From Moraxella equi (GTDB taxonomy: Bacteria > Pseudomonadota > Gammaproteobacteria > Pseudomonadales > Moraxellaceae), in assembly GCF_002027555.1 (NCBI RefSeq), contig NZ_MXAP01000012.1, positions 1-64,000 of the forward strand: a stretch of 64,000 nt of DNA. The letters are read 5' to 3'. Positions within the stretch are counted from its first letter, which is position 1, and every line of letters begins with the position of its first letter. The notes beneath the pieces were generated by a model. It searched no databases, was not told the origin of the DNA, and saw only the letters and a program-made list of their open reading frames with translations. Positions 54,820-64,000 of the stretch are shown piece after piece. The translations under genes and the position numbers were made by a program.

Positions 54820-56277
54820 ATGCCATTTAAGCCCGTTTCTGCGGTCATTGCCGTGTTTGTTACTCTCATCATTTGGTTTGGTATTCCTGTGCCACAAGGC
54901 GTTGAGCCGAACGCATGGCACCTGCTTGCGTTGTTTGTCGGGACGATTGTTGCGATTATTGGTAAGGCATTGCCCATTGGGGCGATTTCTATCATCGCCA
55001 TTACCCTGGTTGCCTTGACGGGTGTAACTGCCGACACGCCCAAAGATGCGATGAAAGATGCGTTGTCTAGCTTTTCAAGTCCACTTATCTGGCTCATCGC
55101 TGTGGCGGTCATCATCTCACGAGGGCTTGTCAAGACAGGACTTGGGGCGAGGATTGCTTATAATGTCATCGGCTTTTTTGGCAAAAAAACGCTCGGCATT
55201 GGCTATTCATTGGCTATCGCTGAGACCTTGATCGCCCCCATTACCCCGTCCAACACTGCTCGGGGCGGGGCGATTATCTACCCCATTACCCGCTCTATCG
55301 CCGAGAGTTTGGGCTCAAAGCCTGATGACGGCACCACCAAAAAAATGGGTGAATATTTATCACTGGTAAACTATCAATCCAACCCAATAACCTCCGCCAT
55401 GTTCATCACCGCCACCGCCCCAAACCCTTTGGTAGTGGAGCTGGTTGGCAAAGCCACAGGCAACGAGATCCATCTGTCGTGGACAACGTGGGCAATCGCC
55501 ATGCTCCTACCAGGGCTTGCGTGTATTCTGCTTATGCCCCTTGTCATCTACGTCCTTGCCAAGCCTGAGATTACCCAAACGCCTGACGTCAAAGACTTTA
55601 CCCGCCAAAAACTTGCCCAGCTTGGCAAACTAAGCCGTGATGAAAAAATCATGCTTGGTGTATTTAGTGGCATGCTTCTGCTATGGGCGAACGTGCCTGC
55701 CATGTTGTTTGGTAATGCGTTGGCGGTGGATGCGACAGCGGTGGCGTTTTTGGGCTTGTCGGTGGTGATTTTGACAGGCGTGCTGACGTGGGATGATATT
55801 TTAAAAGAAAAGTCGGCTTGGGATACGCTTGTGTGGTTTGGCGTGCTGATTATGATGGCGACTTATCTGAACAAACTTGGGCTGATTGCATGGTTTTCAG
55901 GGCAAATTGAGACTGCCATTGGGGGCATGGGGCTTGGCTGGGTCGGTGCGGTGGCGATTTTGACACTTGTGTATCTGTACACCCATTACTTTTTTGCCAG
56001 TACGACCGCTCACATCACGGCAATGTTTGGGGCGTTTTATGGCGTGGGGCTGGCTCTTGGAGCTCCGCCCATGCTCTACGCTCTGATTTTGGCGGCGTCA
56101 AGCAGTCTGATGATGACGCTCACGCACTACGCCACAGGTACAGCTCCTGTCATCTTTGGGGCAGGCTATGTCTCGCTTGGACAATGGTGGAAAGTCGGGG
56201 CAATCATGAGCGTGGTCAATCTTGTGGTATGGATTGGCGTGGGACTTGTGTGGTGGAAGATATTGGGTTATTACTAA
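54820..56277 (+). CDS. DASS-family dicarboxylate:Na+ symporter or antiporter
   Basis: 485 residues with about 12-14 membrane segments. Family features: SSPLIWLIAVAVIISRGLVKTG, the SNT motifs TPSNTARGGAIIYPI (about residue 145) and ITATAPNP (about 190), and a C-terminal FFASTTAHITAMFGAFYGVG with TGTAPVIFGAGYV. It resembles the plant/bacterial 2-oxoglutarate/malate translocator branch (SodiT1, CitT, TtdT); exact substrate not readable. AAGGTGAAC precedes the ATG. Confidence 0.9.
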   Translation: MPFKPVSAVIAVFVTLIIWFGIPVPQGVEPNAWHLLALFVGTIVAIIGKALPIGAISIIAITLVALTGVTADTPKDAMKDALSSFSSPLIWLIAVAVIISRGLVKTGLGARIAYNVIGFFGKKTLGIGYSLAIAETLIAPITPSNTARGGAIIYPITRSIAESLGSKPDDGTTKKMGEYLSLVNYQSNPITSAMFITATAPNPLVVELVGKATGNEIHLSWTTWAIAMLLPGLACILLMPLVIYVLAKPEITQTPDVKDFTRQKLAQLGKLSRDEKIMLGVFSGMLLLWANVPAMLFGNALAVDATAVAFLGLSVVILTGVLTWDDILKEKSAWDTLVWFGVLIMMATYLNKLGLIAWFSGQIETAIGGMGLGWVGAVAILTLVYLYTHYFFASTTAHITAMFGAFYGVGLALGAPPMLYALILAASSSLMMTLTHYATGTAPVIFGAGYVSLGQWWKVGAIMSVVNLVVWIGVGLVWWKILGYY

Positions 56278-56313
56278 ATAACCATGGGTAAAGTTATCCA
56301 ATCATAAGCCACG

Positions 56314-56342
56314 CCCCAAGGTCAGATGCTCCACCTTTGGGG
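56314..56342 (+). terminator. Terminator of the DASS transporter gene
   Basis: CCCCAA-GGT / ACC-TTTGGGG hairpin with a single bulge, followed by TCTTATTTTG, 37 bp after the stop. Confidence 0.7.
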
Positions 56343-56500
56343 TCTTATTTTGTGGATGATTTAATGAGGTAAAAGTTTATAGGATTGCCAAACATCATGA
56401 ATGAGTGTATTTTTTACTTGTTATTTTGCATCTTTTTGGTTATATTATTAGATGTTAGCAAGTCTCAGTTCACCCACCAACACAACAGGGAGTACCATCC

Positions 56501-58348
56501 ATGGGAATGTTTGACTTTCGTCACTTTGACAGCGATCACTCTACCGAGCTCATGCACACCACCAGTAAACTGGCACAGCATGCTAATGTCGCCAGTTTTG
56601 CCACACTTGTGCCTGACGGACTAAAAGGCATTAATGGTGCCTTGACCATGCCTGAGGGTTGGCGTTCACTGACTCCAGCTGAACTTAACCTGCCTAACAA
56701 CGCCACAGACATCTATGGTTACTACACTTTTGCCAGTACAATCACTGGCAACCGACCCATTAATGGCTCAGGTCCGCAAGTAATGCTAGTGGGTGAGTTT
56801 GATAATGCAGGCAAACTTACTCGCATTGGTATTAGCTGGGCCGGCACCAATGACTTGCTTGATGTGGCAGACTATTTTCATCTCAATGAAGGCAAAATTG
56901 CACCTAATATGCAACCACTGCTACAAGCAGTCAAAGCTTATGCCATATCCCATGGACTGTCAGGCGAAGATGTCTTGGTAACAGGTTATAGTTTAGGTGG
57001 CGGTTATACCAACATCATGGCAAAGCACCGTGAGTCATTGGCTGATGGTTTTTTCAATGATTCGGTATATATTGGCCATGCCAGCCCTGTCATCTATGAC
57101 AATCCTGATGTCATTCTTAACATGGGTTATGAAAATGATGCGGTATATCGCATTACAGGATCGCATGAGAGTATTGCCGATGCTATTGCTGGAGGTGGTC
57201 CTGTATTATCCAACATAGACCACAATTTTGACAGCAGTATTGACAACATGGTATTAGTTACAGGCACCTACGCCTCTGCTTTGTGGGATGTGAACAACCC
57301 CTTTGTAATGTCACTTCTCAACAAATCACAAGGTTGGGCAGCACATACAGGAGCTTTGGGCAAAGACACTTTGGAGCGGATTACTGATTCTGTTTTTTAT
57401 GAGCTTACCCACCGAGACAGTCGAATCATTGTCGATCAACTAAACAGCGTTGAACGCCTAACCATGTGGGTCAAGGACAAAAGCAAGCAGGCAGACAAAG
57501 TCGGTAGCTTTATGATAGGGTCAGACCATAACAACCTGATTCAAAGCAGCAATCAAGGCGACTATATCGACGCCAAAGGTGGCAATGACCGCATTGCACT
57601 GGCTCACGGAGCTGACCGTGTGGACGGTGGTCATGGTGTTGATACCGTCATCTTGCAAGGCACAAGCCAAGACTGGAATGCTTATCGCCTCTCTGATGGC
57701 ACGATATTTATGAATGCCAAAGATGGTATGGGCATCAAACATCTTGAAAATGTTGAAAAAATTGGTTTTGATAAAGAGTCTTTCACCCAAATTCGCCCTT
57801 ATGATATCGGCTCAGAGGAGCTTGTCTCCAACCGTTATCTCATTAAGAGTCGCAACACCAATATCAAATATCAAGACCACCTTGAAGGCAGTCAAAGTGA
57901 TGATAAGTTAGTAGGCGACATCATCTTTGGCAGGGATGGCAATGATGAGTTGTATTCACTCCATAATACCAATGGCTTGTTGCATGGTGGCTCGGGTAAT
58001 GACCGCTTGTTTGGTGGCAATGGCAACGACCATTTATATGGCGGTGAAGGCAATGACTGCCTATATGGCGGCAAGGGCAATGACATGCTGTTTGGCGGTA
58101 TTGGCGATGACGTTTTTGCTTTTGATAAAAACAGCTCTGACATGAACATCATCCATGATTTTAATAGCTATATTGGCGATAACGACAAAATCGTTTTTAG
58201 TGATATTTTTGCCAATACAAACGAGATAAGCCAAGCCATGCGTCATATCGGTGATGATGTTCATATCAGCACCGCCAATCTACATGTTGTGATTAACAAC
58301 ACTAGTATTGATGACGTCATGACTCATGTTAGTATTGCAGGCGTATAA
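56501..58348 (+). CDS. RTX lipase-like protein (family I.3), atypical active site
   Basis: 615 residues; start supported by GGGAG 9 nt before the ATG and by the family-type opening MGMFDFRHFDSD. Lipase domain (1 to about 370): nucleophile elbow GYSLGGG with S164, and the Asp-bearing NMGYENDAVYRI (D213). In family I.3 lipases (Serratia LipA, Pseudomonas MIS38) the catalytic His lies in FNDHYAS; here the aligned segment reads VTGTYAS, with Thr256 in its place. The domain continues with FYELTHRDSRIIVDQLN as in the family. RTX repeats follow at about 490-550 (GGSGNDRLFGGNGNDHLYGG and on), then a type I secretion-type tail. No T1SS genes lie nearby. Confidence 0.85.
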   Translation: MGMFDFRHFDSDHSTELMHTTSKLAQHANVASFATLVPDGLKGINGALTMPEGWRSLTPAELNLPNNATDIYGYYTFASTITGNRPINGSGPQVMLVGEFDNAGKLTRIGISWAGTNDLLDVADYFHLNEGKIAPNMQPLLQAVKAYAISHGLSGEDVLVTGYSLGGGYTNIMAKHRESLADGFFNDSVYIGHASPVIYDNPDVILNMGYENDAVYRITGSHESIADAIAGGGPVLSNIDHNFDSSIDNMVLVTGTYASALWDVNNPFVMSLLNKSQGWAAHTGALGKDTLERITDSVFYELTHRDSRIIVDQLNSVERLTMWVKDKSKQADKVGSFMIGSDHNNLIQSSNQGDYIDAKGGNDRIALAHGADRVDGGHGVDTVILQGTSQDWNAYRLSDGTIFMNAKDGMGIKHLENVEKIGFDKESFTQIRPYDIGSEELVSNRYLIKSRNTNIKYQDHLEGSQSDDKLVGDIIFGRDGNDELYSLHNTNGLLHGGSGNDRLFGGNGNDHLYGGEGNDCLYGGKGNDMLFGGIGDDVFAFDKNSSDMNIIHDFNSYIGDNDKIVFSDIFANTNEISQAMRHIGDDVHISTANLHVVINNTSIDDVMTHVSIAGV

Positions 58349-58373
58349 GCTCATTTAGAATGCTTCTACATTC

Positions 58374-58408
58374 AAATACTGGACTGCTATGTCAGTCCAG
58401 TATTTTTT
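58374..58408 (+). terminator. Terminator of the RTX lipase-like gene
   Basis: Perfect 13-bp arms AAATACTGGACTG / CAGTCCAGTATTT with a 6-nt loop, followed by TTTT, 26 bp after the stop. Confidence 0.92.
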
Positions 58409-58483
58409 AGTATTTTTAATACAATGACAGCATGAGGTTACGCTAAGCTTAAAGGTGTTTTTTAGCAGAAAAACCCAACAACA

Positions 58484-58509
58484 AAATACCGTCAACATTG
58501 ACGGTATTT
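58484..58509. repeat. Perfect 12-bp palindrome abutting a MITE-like copy
   Basis: AAATACCGTCAA and TTGACGGTATTT separated by CA, directly touching the left end of copy 6. It may act as a terminator for putP from the opposite strand, or be a relic of the insertion site. Confidence 0.45.
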
Positions 58510-58753
58510 AGGGCGTGCCTGCCATTGATAACATTTTTATAAAATAAGGTAAAAACTTAACATTTTAAATCAATTTTTGCATGGAAAAAACCATCCAATC
58601 ACTTAACCGTGTAAACTTTTAAGATTTTAATCTAGCTTTTAAAATTAACTGGTCAGACTGTTTTCTGCGTCGAAATCATTGAAAAACGTGCGATTCCCCT
58701 GCTTTTTTAAACAAGCATGTTTCATTGCAAATACCAAAGACAGGCACGCCCTA
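58509..58753. repeat. MITE-like element, copy 6 (full length)
   Basis: 245 bp bounded by TAGGGCGTGCCTGCC and GACAGGCACGCCCTA. Shares CATTGATAACATTT with copy 5, ATTTTTGCATGGAAAAAACC, and CGATTCCCCTGCTTTTTTAA with copy 2. It ends 5 bp past the putP stop. Confidence 0.78.
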
Positions 58754-58757
58754 GATT

Positions 58758-60266
58758 TTAAGCCTTTAACTGGCGTTCCATCTCATCAAACTCACCCATA
58801 ATCTTGGCACTGGGCGGTGGGGTCAAAAGTGAGACAACCACGGTCGTAATGGCACTAAACACAAAGCCAGGCATGATGGAATAAATGGCATCATTGGCAG
58901 GCTGTCCGCCAATCGTAATACCCCCATACACCCAGACAATGACGGTCAATGCCCCGACAATCATGCCTGCCAAAGCCCCTTGGTAGTTCATGCGTTTCCA
59001 CATAAGCGAGAGTAGCACCAACGGACCAAACGCCGCCCCAAAGCCTGCCCACGCGTGCGAGACCATCTTTAACACCGAGCTGTCTTTGTCCCCTGCCAGC
59101 ATAATCGCAAGCACCGCCACCAGTACCACCGAGATACGCCCGACCATGATTTGGCGGGATTCGGACGCCTCTTTGTCCAAAAACAGCTTGTACACATCAC
59201 GAGTGAGCGAGCTTGACACCACCAGTAGCTGACTAGAAATGGTACTCATAATCGCCGCCAATATCGCCGCCAGCAAGAAGCCACCGATGAGCGGATGAAA
59301 CAAAAGCTGTGAGAACACCAAGAAAATCGTCTCAGGGTCATCTAGGCTCATGCCCTTATTATGGATATATGCCACGCCCGACACGCCAACAAGCAGAGCC
59401 CCAATCAAGCTCAATATCATCCAACCCATGCCAATGCCGCACGCCACAGGCACGTCCTTGACCGAGCGAATCGCCATAAACCTCACGATGATGTGTGGCT
59501 GTCCAAAATAGCCCAGACCCCACGCTGCCAGCGAAATCGCTCCCATGACACTCACGCCACTCATGATGTTAAACAGCTCAGGGTTCACAGAACGTGCCAC
59601 GTCCATGCCGGCACTGATGCCGCCGATTTCATTAAAGGCGACAAACGGCACCAGCAACATGGCGATGAGCATAATCACCCCTTGGACAAAGTCGGTCAAG
59701 GACACCGCCAAAAATCCGCCAAAGAGCGTATACGCCACGACCACGCCTGCCGTCACCCACAGACCCAAGCTATAATCAAGCCCGAGCGAGCTTTCGAAAA
59801 GCTTACCGCCCCCAACCAGACTTGCCGCCGTATAGACCGTAAAGAAAATGATGACCACGATGGCAGAAACCATGCGAAGTAGGTGCGTTTTATCATCAAA
59901 GCGATTGGCAAAAAAGTCGGGCAAAGTAATGGCATTGCCTGCCACTTCGGTATACACACGCAGACGTGGGGCAACGAGCAGGTAGTTGGCAAATGCCCCT
60001 ATCGTCAGTCCTCCTGCTATCCACAAACTCACAATGCCTGACGCATACATATAACCAGGTAACCCCAGCAGTAGCCAGCCCGACATGTCGGACGCCCCCG
60101 CCGAGAGTGCCGTCACCGCAGGAGATAAGTTACGCCCACCGAGCATATAGCCTTCGACATCTTTTTTTTGTTTAAAATAGGCATACACTCCAATGGCAAT
60201 CATGCCCAAAAAATAAATTGACAGCGAAATCCATACGCCCGCCCCGCCTGATATTACAGCGTCCAT
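58758..60266 (-). CDS. putP: Sodium/proline symporter
   Basis: SSS-family importer of proline with Na+. 502 residues, about 13 membrane segments. Diagnostic segments: DVEGYMLGGRNLSPAVTALSAGASDMSGWLLLGLPG at about residues 35-70, GNAITLPDFFANRF, FGGFLAVSLTDFVQGVIM (about 182-199), and ILAAIMSTISSQLLVVSSSL near residue 340. The start has AGGAG 6-7 nt upstream. No putA lies nearby. Confidence 0.94.
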   Translation of the reverse strand: MDAVISGGAGVWISLSIYFLGMIAIGVYAYFKQKKDVEGYMLGGRNLSPAVTALSAGASDMSGWLLLGLPGYMYASGIVSLWIAGGLTIGAFANYLLVAPRLRVYTEVAGNAITLPDFFANRFDDKTHLLRMVSAIVVIIFFTVYTAASLVGGGKLFESSLGLDYSLGLWVTAGVVVAYTLFGGFLAVSLTDFVQGVIMLIAMLLVPFVAFNEIGGISAGMDVARSVNPELFNIMSGVSVMGAISLAAWGLGYFGQPHIIVRFMAIRSVKDVPVACGIGMGWMILSLIGALLVGVSGVAYIHNKGMSLDDPETIFLVFSQLLFHPLIGGFLLAAILAAIMSTISSQLLVVSSSLTRDVYKLFLDKEASESRQIMVGRISVVLVAVLAIMLAGDKDSSVLKMVSHAWAGFGAAFGPLVLLSLMWKRMNYQGALAGMIVGALTVIVWVYGGITIGGQPANDAIYSIMPGFVFSAITTVVVSLLTPPPSAKIMGEFDEMERQLKA

Positions 60267-60539
60267 GACACACTCCTTACATTGTTTAACAAAAAAGTAA
60301 CAAGCGATTATAACAAAATTAAATTCATTTGCAAATGGGGTGCACCTTATTTAAACACTTGTTATTTTTATAAAAATTATCAGGTATTAGCAAATGCTTT
60401 GGCTGATTTGCAAGAACCACTTGTCATATCATCCAAACTGGCTTATAATAGTTCGCTATTTTGCAAATTCTTTTGCACTTTTGTATGATGATTGGTCGAA
60501 AATCATCATTTTTGTAGCCTTTTAATACAGGAAATCCTT

Positions 60540-61154
60540 ATGAGCTATACTCTAACTACGGTAGCACGTGCTGCCGACGAGCAGGGCAAAGGTTCGAGCC
60601 GCCGCCTGCGTAAAGCCAATCTTATCCCTGCCATCGTTTATGGCGGTGATGCTGAGCCACTATCTGTGAGCGTTAAGCTAAACGAACTGGTGAAAGCCCT
60701 ACAAGACGAGAGCTTCTTTTCAAGCGTGACCACACTTGCCATTGATGGTAATGACCAAGAAGTCATCATTAAGGCTCTACAACGCCACCCTTCAAAAGGC
60801 ACACCACTTCACGTAGACTTCCAACGTGTTGTTCGTGGTCAAACCATGCACTTTACCGTGCCTGTACACTTCACTGGTACTGCCAAAGGCATTAAAGCAG
60901 GTGGTATCCTACAAACCAACGTGACCGAACTACACATCAACTGCTTGCCACGCCAACTGCCAGAAGCCATCGAAGTGGACGTGACCGGCCTAGAAATCGG
61001 CGACCTACTACGCTTCTCTGACATCAAACTTGCCGATGGCATTACCATCGTTGAGCTTGACAGCAACGCCACCGACCGTGTTGTGGTTAGCGTACAAGCA
61101 CCAACTGTTTCTGCTGACAGCGAAACCAGCGAAGAAAGTACAGACGCTGAATAA
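60540..61154 (+). CDS. rplY: 50S ribosomal protein L25 (CTC/TL5 type)
   Basis: 5S rRNA-binding large-subunit protein. 204 residues from the ATG at 60540, with AGGAAATCC upstream; a longer frame from 60492 is not credible. The N-terminal L25 domain has GSSRRLRKANLIPAIVYGG and LQRHPSKGTPLHVDFQRV. The C-terminal TL5 beta domain (about 100-185) has GTAKGIKAGGIL and LPRQLPEAIEVDVTGLEIGD. It is followed by an acidic Ser/Glu tail. A terminator separates it from pth. Confidence 0.96.
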   Translation: MSYTLTTVARAADEQGKGSSRRLRKANLIPAIVYGGDAEPLSVSVKLNELVKALQDESFFSSVTTLAIDGNDQEVIIKALQRHPSKGTPLHVDFQRVVRGQTMHFTVPVHFTGTAKGIKAGGILQTNVTELHINCLPRQLPEAIEVDVTGLEIGDLLRFSDIKLADGITIVELDSNATDRVVVSVQAPTVSADSETSEESTDAE

Positions 61155-61168
61155 GTCGTCACTCTCAA

Positions 61169-61199
61169 CAAAAGCCAATGGGTCATCTATTGGCTTTTT
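61169..61199 (+). terminator. Terminator after rplY
   Basis: AAAGCCAAT / ATTGGCTTT 9-bp stem followed by TTTGTTTATTT, 16 bp after the stop and 28 bp before pth. Confidence 0.75.
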
Positions 61200-61226
61200 G
61201 TTTATTTCATCATCTATGGGGCAATC

Positions 61227-61802
61227 ATGATAAAACTCATCGTCGGTCTGGGCAATGTCGGTGCAGAATACAAAGACACTCGCCATAACGCAGGCTTTTG
61301 GTTTGTGAACGCTTTGTGCGACAAATTTGGCATCACGCTCACCCATGACAAAAAATTCCATGGCAGTGTCGGGCGTGGCACGATACACGGACAAGATGTC
61401 CGCCTACTGACCCCTGATACATTCATGAACCGCTCAGGACTGGCAGTCGCCCCCCTTGCCAAATTCTATAACATCGCCCCCCATGAGATACTCATCGCTC
61501 ATGATGAGCTTGACATCTCGGCAGGTAGCCTACGCCTAAAAAAAGGCGGGGGGCATGGCGGACACAACGGCTTAAAGGACATCGCCCCCCACATCGGAGC
61601 GGACTTTTGGCGACTGCGTGTCGGCATTGGCAGACCTGCTCACTCATCACAGGTCAGCGGTTGGGTACTGTCAAAACCCACGTCCGATGACCGCATTAGT
61701 ATAGATAAGGCGATAGAGTGTGGCATTGACGCCTTAGAGCTACTCATCAAAGGCGATGAACAAAAAGCCATCAGTCTTGCCAATGGGTTTAAGCCAACAT
61801 GA
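61227..61802 (+). CDS. pth: Peptidyl-tRNA hydrolase
   Basis: Releases tRNA from stalled peptidyl-tRNA. 191 residues with the conserved IVGLGNVGAEYKDTRHNAGFWFV (catalytic His in the TRHNAGF motif), PDTFMNRSGLAV, and HDELDISAGSLRLKKGGGHGGHNGLKDI. It overlaps dusC by 4 bp (ATGA), so the two are translationally coupled. Confidence 0.96.
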   Translation: MIKLIVGLGNVGAEYKDTRHNAGFWFVNALCDKFGITLTHDKKFHGSVGRGTIHGQDVRLLTPDTFMNRSGLAVAPLAKFYNIAPHEILIAHDELDISAGSLRLKKGGGHGGHNGLKDIAPHIGADFWRLRVGIGRPAHSSQVSGWVLSKPTSDDRISIDKAIECGIDALELLIKGDEQKAISLANGFKPT

Positions 61803-62773
61803 GTGTTTTTGCCCATTTGTTCGCCCACCCTGTCCGTCTGCTCGCCCCGATGGAGGGCTTGACCGACCCACTCATGAGACAGATTTTGACACAGATTGCT
61901 CATGATTTGGGTCGCCCTTATGATTGGTCAGTGAGTGAGTTTATTCGTGTCACGCATTATCCCTTGCCTGCCCATGTGTTCTATAAATATGTGCCAGAGC
62001 TACTCACGGACGGTAAGACAGCAAGTGGCACGCCCATTCATGTTCAGCTACTGGGCAACAACCCTGACACCATGAGCCAAAGTGCCGTTACAGCGGTGTC
62101 GCTTGGGGCGTGTGCGATAGATTTAAATTTTGGTTGCCCTGCCAAAACGGTCAATAACCACAAAGGTGGTTCGGTACTGCTTGATGAACCTGATACGCTG
62201 TACGCCATCATCTCTGCCGTGCGTGGGGCTGTCCCCGCTCATATTCCTGTATCGGCAAAAATCCGCCTAGGCTATACCGATATGGGCAAAATGAGCGACA
62301 TCGGGCAAGCGGTCAAACAGGCGAATACAAGCTGGCTTACCATTCACGCCCGCACCAAAGTACAAGGCTACAAGCCCCCTGCCTATTGGGACAAAATCGC
62401 CCCTTTTACCGAGCTTGGTTTGCCCATTATTGCCAATGGCGAGATTTGGAATGCGACTCACGCCCACGACTGCATCCGTCAGGCGAACACGCCACATCTT
62501 ATGCTAGGGCGTGGGGCAGTCACTCGCCCAGACCTTGTGGCGAGTATTGAAAATACAGACAAAACCTTGACATGGGCGGAGCTAATCCCCCACCAAATCG
62601 CTTTTTTGAATGACACCACCGACAACCAAAGCGGACTCATCGGTCGCTATAAACAATGGCTCGGTATGCTTACCAAAGGCTATGATGAAGCAGATAAACT
62701 GTGGGATATTGTCAAAAAAGAAAAGGACAAGGCACAGATTATCTCGCACTTATCGCAGTCGGCGCCTGCTTAG
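61799..62773 (+). CDS. dusC: tRNA-dihydrouridine(16) synthase DusC
   Basis: FMN-dependent reduction of uridine in the tRNA D-loop. 324 residues: LLAPMEGLTDPLMRQIL at the start, DLNFGCPAKTVNNHKGGSVLL with the catalytic Cys (about 105-125), HARTKVQGYKPPAYWDKI, which is the DusC-type substrate loop, and IANGEIWNATHAHD with LGRGAVTRPDL for the flavin phosphate. It is coupled to pth. Confidence 0.92.
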   Translation: MSVFAHLFAHPVRLLAPMEGLTDPLMRQILTQIAHDLGRPYDWSVSEFIRVTHYPLPAHVFYKYVPELLTDGKTASGTPIHVQLLGNNPDTMSQSAVTAVSLGACAIDLNFGCPAKTVNNHKGGSVLLDEPDTLYAIISAVRGAVPAHIPVSAKIRLGYTDMGKMSDIGQAVKQANTSWLTIHARTKVQGYKPPAYWDKIAPFTELGLPIIANGEIWNATHAHDCIRQANTPHLMLGRGAVTRPDLVASIENTDKTLTWAELIPHQIAFLNDTTDNQSGLIGRYKQWLGMLTKGYDEADKLWDIVKKEKDKAQIISHLSQSAPA

Positions 62774-62789
62774 CTGACAAACCCAAAAT

Positions 62790-62820
62790 AAAAGGGCAAT
62801 CATCAAGACCGCCCTTTTAT
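62790..62820 (+). terminator. Terminator of pth-dusC
   Basis: AAAAGGGC / GCCCTTTT stem with a 13-nt loop, followed by ATTTTATT, 16 bp past the dusC stop. It may also serve murA from the other side, though 147 bp away. Confidence 0.75.
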
Positions 62821-62967
62821 TTTATTATTACGCCATTCTCAATTTTGTATAAGTGATTGATTTATCAAGGACGAATGTAATTCACCCCTATAAATAAAAA
62901 ATAATTACTGGAGAATCAAAAAGTTGCTATTTTAAGTTGAGAATGAAGTTGTTAGTAATTACAGTTT

Positions 62968-64000
<1,033 letters not shown>

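Overview
The window reads as chromosomal DNA of a Moraxella-like gammaproteobacterium (family Moraxellaceae). This is inferred from the AT-rich gaps, the gene set (RplY/Pth/DusC, RpoH, FtsQAZ with a split dcw cluster, DUF2789, DUF2339) and protein style. No 16S or other decisive marker is present, so species is not assigned. Most of the sequence is housekeeping, with several accessory pockets.

Layout: 0-8.2 kb holds a DUF2789 fragment, malate dehydrogenase, a lytic transglycosylase and SMC, all on the minus strand. 8.8-17.8 kb is a dcw cell-wall/division cluster, transcribed murG > GNAT > murC > antitoxin > PIN toxin > ddl > ftsQ > ftsA > ftsZ; a toxin-antitoxin pair is wedged between murC and ddl. 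18-24 kb: family-2 glycosyltransferase, Tat-exported PhoX-type protein, gshB, a second PIN toxin-antitoxin pair and pyrE. 23.8-26.2 kb: a TonB-dependent receptor with a near-perfect Zur-box-like site 20 bp before its start. 26.5-28.5 kb: rpsB-tsf with a structured leader. 28.6-31.7 kb: a three-gene CheA-like membrane kinase / CheY-like / CheX-like module with no receptor, CheW, CheR or CheB. 32.8-38.2 kb: diheme peroxidase, large DUF2339 membrane protein, rlmA.

38.2-41.5 kb is a visibly AT-rich island. It encodes a 746-residue protein joining an HD phosphohydrolase-like domain to an HSP90/GHKL-type ATPase domain, and a 263-residue partner whose frame is entered from an A7 tract near the end of the first gene. 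This is the best candidate in the window for an undescribed (possibly defence) system. After prfC comes a third toxin-antitoxin-like pair, then dgkA, a DUF423 protein, an RpoH with a long acidic N-terminal extension, and a TusA-like gene whose last codons come from a transposon-like repeat.

47.7-54.2 kb is an RTX locus: a 1200-residue RTX/cadherin-like protein preceded by an array of small, repeated, partly broken membrane-protein genes, short repeated leader ORFs and RTX gene remnants. It looks like a cassette-exchange or polymorphic toxin/immunity locus. A second RTX protein, a family I.3-type lipase (56.5-58.3 kb) apparently lacking the usual catalytic His, follows a DASS transporter. 58.8-64 kb returns to housekeeping: putP, rplY, pth, dusC and a partial murA.

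A family of about 200-bp elements with terminal inverted repeats of the type TAGGGCGTGCC/GGCACGCCCTA (MITE-like) sits repeatedly just behind stop codons (about 1.86-2.22, 8.6-8.77, 17.95-18.16, 32.6-32.8, 46.1-46.3 and 58.5-58.75 kb). A second short repeat family is nested in one copy. No tRNA, rRNA, CRISPR array or intact insertion sequence was seen.
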